Shown here piece after piece: positions 22,430 to 26,360 of a DNA stretch of 26,360 nucleotides (its first letter is position 1; the number at the start of each line of letters is the position of its first letter). The stretch is taken from IMG/VR virus record IMGVR_UViG_3300025073_000157, positions 1-26,360 of that record. One strand, given 5' to 3'. The notes under the pieces were generated by a model. It made no database searches. It was not told where the DNA came from and saw only the letters and a list, made by a program, of their open reading frames with translations. The position numbers were made by a program, and so were the translations under genes. This DNA is from a virus.

Positions 22430-22547
22430 TTTTACCTCCCTTCAGATAAATATCTAACAAATACCGTTGAATTTCAGACGCCTGTAATCTTTTCTTCTGC
22501 CATCGCGGGTCTTTCAGCTTTTGCAGGTATGTTGTTGAATTGGTCAT
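22419..22547 (-). CDS. Short ORF leading the replication operon
   Basis: A 42-residue protein (MTNSTTYLQKLKDPRWQKKR, then QASEIQRYLLDIYLKGGK). It resembles the N-terminal part of many HNH-type phage proteins (YLQKLKDPRWQKKR-x-x) but stops before any nuclease motif. AGGA lies seven bases before the ATG, and the end overlaps the replication initiator start by 11 nt, so it may be a leader peptide or a small regulator that couples translation. It is the first gene after the promoter and structured leader. Confidence 0.55.
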   Translation of the reverse strand: MTNSTTYLQKLKDPRWQKKRLQASEIQRYLLDIYLKGGKNAN

Positions 22548-22566
22548 AGTCGGATCCTAAAAACAG

Positions 22567-22629
22567 GCCAAGCCCGAAACAGATGACTCAGACATACGGT
22601 TAAGGCATGTTTGACTGTCCGGGCCTGGC
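22567..22629 (-). ncRNA. Structured leader RNA of the replication operon
   Basis: On the minus transcript GCCAGGCCCG (22629-22620) pairs with CGGGCTTGGC (22576-22567), 10 pairs with one G-U. Inside, ACAG pairs with CTGT and ACAT with ATGT, leaving an 11-nt apical loop. The element lies between the promoter at 22675-22703 and the 42-residue gene, whose AGGA site follows directly after a run of T. It may control translation of the replication genes; it matches no RNA family I know. Confidence 0.5.
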
Positions 22630-22651
22630 ATTTTTCGGTATTGGTGATATT

Positions 22652-22672
22652 CCGTTATCCGAGTCATAACGG
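22652..22672. promoter_or_regulatory. Inverted repeat at the transcription start (operator candidate)
   Basis: CCGTTAT (22652-22658) and ATAACGG (22666-22672) form a perfect 7-nt inverted repeat with a 7-nt spacer. It begins three bases downstream of the -10 box of the promoter at 22675-22703, where a repressor dimer would block transcription. A 5' hairpin in the mRNA is an alternative. Confidence 0.5.
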
Positions 22673-22674
22673 AC

Positions 22675-22703
22675 ATGGTACGTGGTCTCATCCTGCGTGT
22701 CAA
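22675..22703 (-). promoter_or_regulatory. Promoter of the replication operon
   Basis: TTGACA (22703-22698) and TACCAT (22680-22675) are separated by 17 nt on the minus strand. The -35 is perfect; the -10 matches four of six. The sequence around it is like the promoter at 19681-19710 (both have GGATG, GACCAC and TACCAT). Confidence 0.6.
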
Positions 22704-22757
22704 GCATCTTTTTATATTTTCTTCGGGGCGTTACAGGTTTGGCAAGGGGTTTGACAG

Positions 22758-23168
22758 CTAATCAAACAAACCAAACTGAAAATTAACAGGGATTCTTGTC
22801 CATTTGTGTTTATTACATTTTGAGCAAGCGACTCTTATATTTCGGTAAGAATGTTCTCCACCTTTAGACAATGGCCAGACATGGTCCATTTCCCATTTAT
22901 CGCATAGGACTTTCTGACCGCATAAATAGCATTTTCCCTTACCCCTGGCATATATCTCTCGCCTGTCTAAAACAGGTAAATGCCGACGATATAAGGCTCT
23001 ATGTCGAGCTACATATTTTTTGCCAGTCTCATATCGCTTAATTCTTCTCCATATTACAGCCTGATCGTCTTTTGATAGTGCATACAGACTTTTTAGCTTT
23101 AGTGTGCCAAAATCCGGTCCGGCACGCCAGATTATGGTTTTTACTTGGGCCGATAATCTTTTAGGCAT
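22758..23168 (-). CDS. HNH endonuclease
   Basis: A 136-residue protein from the ATG at 23168. The first 75 residues are basic (MPKRLSAQVKTIIWRAG, WRRIKRYETGKKYVARHRAL). The HNH part follows: C80-x2-C83 (CYLCG), EMDHVWPLSKGG (D95-H96), NIRVACSKCNKHK (N110, C115, C118). All catalytic and zinc residues are present. The role may be a homing or defence-like DNA-cutting enzyme; in this position it separates the replication operon from the divergent control region. Its binding site is weak and a TTG start eight codons upstream is possible. No promoter was identified for it. Confidence 0.8.
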   Translation of the reverse strand: MPKRLSAQVKTIIWRAGPDFGTLKLKSLYALSKDDQAVIWRRIKRYETGKKYVARHRALYRRHLPVLDRREIYARGKGKCYLCGQKVLCDKWEMDHVWPLSKGGEHSYRNIRVACSKCNKHKWTRIPVNFQFGLFD

Positions 23169-23187
23169 TTTTCTACTAATCAATAAA

Positions 23188-23285
23188 GCCAAACCCGGCC
23201 AGGATGCAAGCTATAGTCCCGAAGGAATAGCACTGGCGCAGGTTTGGCATATTTTGTATAAGGGGATCGGAAAGATAGCTTGCAT
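23188..23285. promoter_or_regulatory. Divergent control region with nested inverted repeats
   Basis: Arms ATGCAAGCTAT (23204-23214) and ATAGCTTGCAT (23275-23285) are perfect complements of 11 nt, 60 nt apart. A second pair, GCCAAACC (23188-23195) and GGTTTGGC (23241-23248), crosses them. A UCC-UUCG-GGA hairpin can form on the minus strand near 23216-23226. The region divides the two transcription arms. It could be an operator array, a structured leader RNA for the HNH gene, or part of the origin. Confidence 0.5.
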
Positions 23286-23431
23286 ATCAATATGATAAGG
23301 GGAATCCTGAACGAAGTCAAGAAATTTATCCTTCAACAATTCTGAAGATTCTTTTTAGCCATAAGTCTATTGTTTGGCGATGCTTAGTCAATCTCTATCA
23401 AATATATATCATTTTGTCTCAAGATTTATAA

Positions 23432-23460
23432 TTGACATTGACGATAACATATATTATGAT
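23432..23460 (+). promoter_or_regulatory. Promoter of the plus-strand (early) cluster
   Basis: TTGACA (23432-23437) and TATGAT (23455-23460) are separated by 17 nt. The -35 is perfect and the -10 matches five of six bases. The surroundings are AT-rich. It lies 28 nt before the first plus-strand gene (23488). Confidence 0.75.
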
Positions 23461-23487
23461 TCAAGATCAGAAAGCGAGGTACAAATC

Positions 23488-23739
23488 ATGAAACTCAATT
23501 ACAGAAGCATCGGCCAGCGATGCACAATGGATACGAAGACTGGCAAACGGTGCCGACTACCCGCAGGCATGATAGCCGGCGGATTGGCTGTGTGTCCTTA
23601 CCACGTTCACGCTGCTGAGCGGCTGTTCCGAGAAGTCTGTGAAAACAATAAAAATAACCCGGCGTTTCAGCCTGTTGCGGCTGCTGCTGCCCGGGATCAG
23701 TCAGAGTGTAATTACTATCATAGCTTCAACCAAGTATGA
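23488..23739 (+). CDS. Small zinc-type protein, first gene of the plus cluster
   Basis: An 83-residue protein; the start at 23488 follows GAGGT and the promoter at 23432-23460, while a longer upstream frame covers the promoter and is unlikely. It has a C-x-x-x-x-x-x-G-x-RC-x-LPAG...VCPYH pattern (Cys12, Cys22 and CPYH near residue 37), like short zinc-binding modules that start with RCTM-x-x-x-TGKRC. The C-terminus is Ala and Asn-rich. Function unknown; as the first early gene it may modify host functions, an inference from position. Confidence 0.65.
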   Translation: MKLNYRSIGQRCTMDTKTGKRCRLPAGMIAGGLAVCPYHVHAAERLFREVCENNKNNPAFQPVAAAAARDQSECNYYHSFNQV

Positions 23740-23783
23740 TTCGGGCAGTATCGAACATCACTTTTAGGATAGGAGATCAAAAC

Positions 23784-24185
23784 ATGAACACAGCAGAAAC
23801 GGTAAAAGTATTTGGCGGGCCGATTTACTCTTATAGCCGAGCATGGGCTATCGAAGACGGAGTCCTGGTTGACCTGGGGCAAGATAAAATGCTAGAAGTG
23901 TGCCAGCAGCACTATAAACATCCCATAGCGTGTACGGCGGCTGTTTGGGGCATTATGGAGCGGGCAGTGGCTAACAAGCGACACGGCAACGATTTCGCCG
24001 GTGTTCTGCATGATATGTTATGGATGAGCCGGAAATACTGCCGTAAACTGGATGAATCAACAGTGATTTATCCAGTTTACGGCAGTATTTCCGGCTCATC
24101 CATAATTTATGATTTCAAGTTACTTGTCGGGCCAGGCGACAATGCCGAGCCAGTGATTACGATTATGCTGCCGACTGAAGATTAG
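23784..24185 (+). CDS. DUF6573-like protein carrying a large palindrome
   Basis: A 133-residue protein from the ATG at 23784 (AGGAG before it; an ATGA-coupled start at 23736 would add 16 residues). It resembles the DUF6573 family: YSRAWAIEDGVLVDL near the N-terminus (residues 17-31), HPIACTAAVWGIME in the middle and LLVGPGDNAEPVITIMLPTED at the end. Such proteins are common in phage and plasmid DNA; their activity is unknown. Codons for residues 79-108 lie wholly within the palindrome at 24018-24105, so half of that segment is dictated by the complementary half. The frame is intact and the family ends are on both sides, so the gene is still whole. Confidence 0.72.
   Translation: MNTAETVKVFGGPIYSYSRAWAIEDGVLVDLGQDKMLEVCQQHYKHPIACTAAVWGIMERAVANKRHGNDFAGVLHDMLWMSRKYCRKLDESTVIYPVYGSISGSSIIYDFKLLVGPGDNAEPVITIMLPTED
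24018..24105. repeat. Near-perfect palindrome with 41-bp stem inside a gene
   Basis: Arms 24018-24053 and 24070-24105 are exact reverse complements for 36 nt. Next inward one G-T wobble (24054/24069) and four further pairs (24055-24058/24065-24068) follow, with a 6-nt loop AACAGT. The left arm includes GAGCCGGAAATACTGCCG and the right one its complement. The structure lies inside the DUF6573-like frame. Such a long exact palindrome is rare in coding DNA. Confidence 0.95.
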
Positions 24186-24218
24186 GGCTTGTATCACCGG
24201 GCCTGAAGGAGCTAATAA

Positions 24219-24464
24219 TTGAAGATAAACAAGACAACTTTCGCGGGTATAAGCAAACGGTATAGATATTTTCGCGTAGAAAAACACAACCGCCCGGAGT
24301 GTCCACGACCAGTTTATGATTTAATCAATAATCGGTCAGGGGATTTATTGGGAGAAATATCCTATTATGGCTTATGGAAACAGTGGGTTTTTATTCCCTT
24401 TGAAAATACGGCTTGGAGTATTGATTGTTTGATAAATGTAAAAGATTTCATGGGCAGCCTATGA
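24219..24464 (+). CDS. Conserved small phage protein, TTG start
   Basis: An 81-residue protein. The TTG at 24219 is chosen because AAGGAG lies seven bases before it and no ATG is suitably placed. The C-terminal part has YYGLWKQWVFIPFENTAWSI then DCLINVKDFMGSL, resembling a widespread phage or bacterial small protein whose usual form is W-x-x-WRQYCFFP-x-x-x-x-x-x-x-x-x-CL-x-DI-x-FI. The first part is basic (KRYRYFRVEKHNRPECP). The role is not known. It is cotranscribed with its neighbours; its stop overlaps the next start as ATGA. Confidence 0.65.
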   Translation: MKINKTTFAGISKRYRYFRVEKHNRPECPRPVYDLINNRSGDLLGEISYYGLWKQWVFIPFENTAWSIDCLINVKDFMGSL

Positions 24465-24604
24465 GAAATAAGCATTTGACTGAAGATGGTAAGGTCGTAA
24501 GTTTGGCTCGCAAGGACCTGATGGCCGAAGGTGGGAAGTGCGAGGTCGAGTCAAATGGTATCCTGGAAACTGTTGGATATTTACAAGTTGGCACAGACTA
24601 CTAA
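24461..24604 (+). CDS. Short unknown protein
   Basis: A 47-residue protein (MRNKHLTEDGKVVSLARKDL, then EGGKCEVESNGILETVGYLQ). The ATG overlaps the previous stop as ATGA; no separate binding site is seen, which suggests coupled translation. It is followed 15 nt later by the next gene. Function unknown; codon use and tight packing support that it is real. Confidence 0.5.
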   Translation: MRNKHLTEDGKVVSLARKDLMAEGGKCEVESNGILETVGYLQVGTDY

Positions 24605-24619
24605 AACGAAAGGGATAAC

Positions 24620-24829
24620 ATGGATAATACCCAACGGTCGAATCAAAGTGAGATTATGGAAAACCTAAATTATCGATTAGGTGAAATAGAAAAGCTAAAA
24701 ACCATAGCCTGGGATGTACAGCGATATGGTCTAAATGCGCGTAAATTATGGGACCAGGTCGCAACTTATGGGTCTGATATTAATCGCCTGGCTGGTGAAA
24801 TGAAATTGTTATGCAAGGACGGCTACTAA
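24620..24829 (+). CDS. Small helical protein
   Basis: A 69-residue protein with a polar N-terminus (MDNTQRSNQSEIMENLNYRL) and helical remainder (KLWDQVATYGSDINRLAGEM), probably coiled coil. AAAGGGA precedes the ATG. Its leader sequence is nearly the same as that of the next gene. No family is recognised. Early position suggests a regulator or host-interaction factor, unproven. Confidence 0.55.
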   Translation: MDNTQRSNQSEIMENLNYRLGEIEKLKTIAWDVQRYGLNARKLWDQVATYGSDINRLAGEMKLLCKDGY

Positions 24830-24846
24830 CACGAAAAGGAGATAAC

Positions 24847-25140
24847 ATGAAAGCGAAATACACACCTTGGACCATTGTAGAGCGTAACAATGACAAAATG
24901 ATTCCAATGGTCAATATAGAAGGCATAACAAGCGGGGGCCACCCTATTGTTATTAGCCAAGTCTGGGAACGCAGCCAAGCTCGCCTAATCGCCGCCGTGC
25001 CGGAGATGGTCGAGGTGTTGCGGGATATTAGAGATTTGGCCCAAGCCTGGATTGATGGCACTTATCTGTACAACGCCTTGACCGCTGCAAAGTTTCGAGA
25101 GCAAGCTCGCGCCGCACTTTCCCAAGCTGGCGTGGAGTAG
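24847..25140 (+). CDS. Ead/Ea22-like small phage protein
   Basis: A 97-residue protein, start 24847 with AAAAGGAG upstream. The phrase ARLIAAVPEMVEVLRDIRDL is shared by many small phage proteins of the Ea22/ead type (ANARLIAAAPELLEALK). The N-terminal WTIVERNNDKMIP and GGHPIVISQVW segments are beta-like, the C-terminal half is helical. These proteins are usually in early or accessory gene clusters; their function is poorly known. The protein ends with AALSQAGVE. Confidence 0.65.
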   Translation: MKAKYTPWTIVERNNDKMIPMVNIEGITSGGHPIVISQVWERSQARLIAAVPEMVEVLRDIRDLAQAWIDGTYLYNALTAAKFREQARAALSQAGVE

Positions 25141-25233
25141 GTGATAAGGATATCAACCGCTCGGAGATCGTTGACCCTGGCGAAACGTGGCGAGCCGATG
25201 TACTCTTATAACTGGGCGACGGAGGGGTAAGTA
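25141..25233 (+). other. Short interval with gene-like remnant
   Basis: This 93-nt interval contains no confident gene. One frame lacks a start codon but reads DINRSEIVDPGETWRADVLL before a stop; another frame reads on to MYSYNWATEG. Coding-like frames without a start suggest a broken or shortened gene. A 29-codon GTG frame (25141-25230) is also open. Confidence 0.3.
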
Positions 25234-25557
25234 ATGAAAATTGAATTGTTTTGTGCAGAATGCGGCAAGCCTTTAAATGTACTCGTCAAGCTTCCCAATG
25301 ATGAAAAGTTTGACAGTTTTTCAAAACCAGCGCTATTGTTATATTGCAAACTATGTGAGGCGTGTATTGATAATATATGGAAAGAATGCTGGGGCGATGC
25401 GAAAAGGAGTTTTCTCCACGAGCTAATTTCGTTTCCGCTGACCGATGAAACTGTTCAACAATGCTGTTTATGCTATGGTGGGAATAGTTTTCCCGATTCG
25501 ATGAGAAAAGTATTAGAATATCATTTGCAAATTCTTGGAAAAAGAGGACACGAATAA
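25234..25557 (+). CDS. Cysteine-rich unknown protein
   Basis: A 107-residue protein. Cys-x2-Cys pairs lie at residues 7/10 (FCAECG), 38/41 and 44 (YCKLCEACI) and 77/78/80 (QCCLCYGG), so one or two zinc sites are likely. GGAGG lies nine bases before the ATG. Its end overlaps the next start as TAATG. No family is recognised. Confidence 0.6.
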   Translation: MKIELFCAECGKPLNVLVKLPNDEKFDSFSKPALLLYCKLCEACIDNIWKECWGDAKRSFLHELISFPLTDETVQQCCLCYGGNSFPDSMRKVLEYHLQILGKRGHE

Positions 25558-25766
25558 TGGGTTGGTGCAATAAGGACCGTAAATATGTTGATGGCCGATA
25601 CCGCTACAGTTGTGAGCCTTGGATTAAATGGCGTTGTCGAAAATGTCAATACTTCCAAAAAGTTGGCAAAGGTTATTCTTTCCTTGCAGCATTAAAACAC
25701 AACAACAGATTAATCAGAGAATCAAGCGAAAGAATTGCTGACGAAAATGGACAATACCCCGAATGA
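25557..25766 (+). CDS. Small cysteine and aromatic-rich protein
   Basis: A 69-residue protein (MGWCNKDRKYVDGRYRYSCE, then WIKWRCRKCQYFQKVGKGYS). The cysteines C4, C19, C27 and C30 may bind zinc. It starts inside the previous stop and its stop overlaps a possible next start as ATGA. Function unknown. Confidence 0.6.
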   Translation: MGWCNKDRKYVDGRYRYSCEPWIKWRCRKCQYFQKVGKGYSFLAALKHNNRLIRESSERIADENGQYPE

Positions 25767-25801
25767 CTAGGTATCAATGTATCACTCGCCCAAAGCTATC
25801 G

Positions 25802-25825
25802 CATCCTGCGCAATCCTGGACAGCC
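25802..25825. repeat. 24-nt repeat, copy 2
   Basis: This copy of the 24-nt repeat (see 19722-19745) lies 34 bases before the ATG at 25859. The two copies are 6 kb apart and differ at one base. Confidence 0.7.
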
Positions 25826-25858
25826 GATCTGAGAGCAAATTACCAAAAGGAGCTGAAA

Positions 25859-26134
25859 ATGAAGTTTGGGGAACACCTTCAACGGTACGGGCCGAGCATA
25901 AAAGAGTTGACAGAGATGCCACTCGAAAAAAGACGACTTCGTGCTTTCCATGTGTTTAATGACTGGTTAACTTGCAGACCAGAGCAGTATAGCAGAGCTT
26001 TTCTTGAGGCTTTTGACTTAGCCACTGAGGTCATGGTTTTTATGCATGTCGCCCAAGAGGCGCGGGCAGCAAAAGAGGAGGAGGGTTGCCCCCGTTGCGG
26101 TCAAATAGATAATGACTCAGGCTTCCAAGTTTAA
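25859..26134 (+). CDS. Unknown protein with C-terminal Cys pair
   Basis: A 91-residue protein. I favour the ATG at 25859 because AAAGGAG lies seven bases upstream; an ATGA-coupled start at 25763 would add 32 residues, but that stretch contains the 24-nt repeat and looks non-coding. The protein is mainly helical (MKFGEHLQRYGPSIKELTEM, AFHVFNDWLTCRPEQYSRAF) and ends with CPRCGQIDNDSGFQV, a single Cys pair. Function unknown. Confidence 0.55.
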   Translation: MKFGEHLQRYGPSIKELTEMPLEKRRLRAFHVFNDWLTCRPEQYSRAFLEAFDLATEVMVFMHVAQEARAAKEEEGCPRCGQIDNDSGFQV

Positions 26135-26360
26135 GCAAATGATCGACCGCCAGGCGACAATGGGCAGCCGTAGAAAAACCTGAAAATAAACCATAATTTA
26201 TCTTGTTCGTAACTTGATATAGTATAAGATATTATGATGACGCAAGGAAAAATGCGACGATTCTTATCAATGACTTAATAGAATATTCTCAAAGAAGCGA
26301 TTTGGTTTCAATGGAAAGAGGCAGGATGAGGCTTAGATACAAAAAAGCGGGAAAGGAGAT
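26135..26360 (+). other. AT-rich right end with possible promoter and gene start
   Basis: No complete gene is readable. TTGTTC (26203-26208) and TAAGAT (26225-26230), 16 nt apart, are a weak plus-strand promoter candidate. A frame without a clear start reads DDARKNATILINDLIEYSQR from about 26236, then has an ATG at 26311 and is open to the window end. AAAGGAGAT at the very end is a good ribosome binding site for a gene starting just beyond the window. Confidence 0.3.

Noticed and set aside
23193-23487. tRNA or group I intron in the divergent region
   Set aside because: No cloverleaf or intron core could be folded by eye; the inverted repeats are better explained as control or leader elements.
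19746-23487. CRISPR array
   Set aside because: Repeats found are single pairs or inverted copies; there is no series of regularly spaced direct repeats.
25763-25858. Upstream extension of the last complete gene (start 25763)
   Set aside because: The ATGA overlap is attractive, but the segment includes the 24-nt repeat and the ATG at 25859 has a much better binding site.
24131-26161. Shared 14-mer GCCAGGCGACAATG near 24131 and 26151
   Set aside because: One chance match of this length is expected in a window of this size; the bases around it do not agree.

Overview
This window looks like part of a tailed double-stranded DNA phage (or prophage) genome, probably of podovirus type, from an unidentified bacterial host. 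The evidence is a contiguous head and tail module: small terminase, large terminase, head-to-tail connector (portal), Bbp19-like protein, scaffold, major capsid protein and Bbp16-like cement protein, followed by fibre-like proteins and T7-type tail tubular proteins A and B. No host chromosomal gene, integrase, rRNA or tRNA was recognised. Coding density is high, genes often overlap by 1-38 nt, the standard genetic code fits, and AGGAG-type ribosome binding sites are common. The host cannot be named from this sequence.

Layout. Everything from position 1 to about 23,170 is on the minus strand, so that arm is transcribed from right to left. From right to left it carries: an HNH endonuclease; a replication module (short ORF, replication initiator, helicase-loader-like zinc protein, unknown proteins); a gene-poor stretch with a G-rich tract; a second HNH endonuclease; a lysis-like cassette (lipoprotein, small zinc protein, protein with a C-terminal membrane segment, holin-like protein); terminase; the portal and head genes; a third HNH endonuclease (endonuclease VII type) inserted after the cement gene; three long fibre or decoration proteins; two small proteins; tail tubular A; an unknown beta-rich protein; tail tubular B; and a tail fibre truncated by the window edge. 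From 23,488 to the right end, a divergent plus-strand cluster holds at least eight small genes (several with zinc-type cysteines, one DUF6573-like), probably expressed early.

Regulation. Sigma70-like promoters are readable at 12426-12454 (head genes), 19092-19119 (lysis and terminase), 19681-19710 and 22675-22703 (two related minus-strand promoters), and 23432-23460 (plus-strand cluster). The 23.2-23.5 kb interval is the divergent switch and contains nested inverted repeats. Several gene junctions of the structural operon carry stem-loops.

Most notable: a nearly perfect 41-bp-stem palindrome inside the DUF6573-like gene (24018-24105); Sec-type signal peptides on three proteins that otherwise look like virion appendages; and a structured leader RNA in front of the replication operon. 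Polymerase, replicative helicase, endolysin and integrase are not visible here and may lie outside the window. Several genes under 60 codons were found by direct reading.
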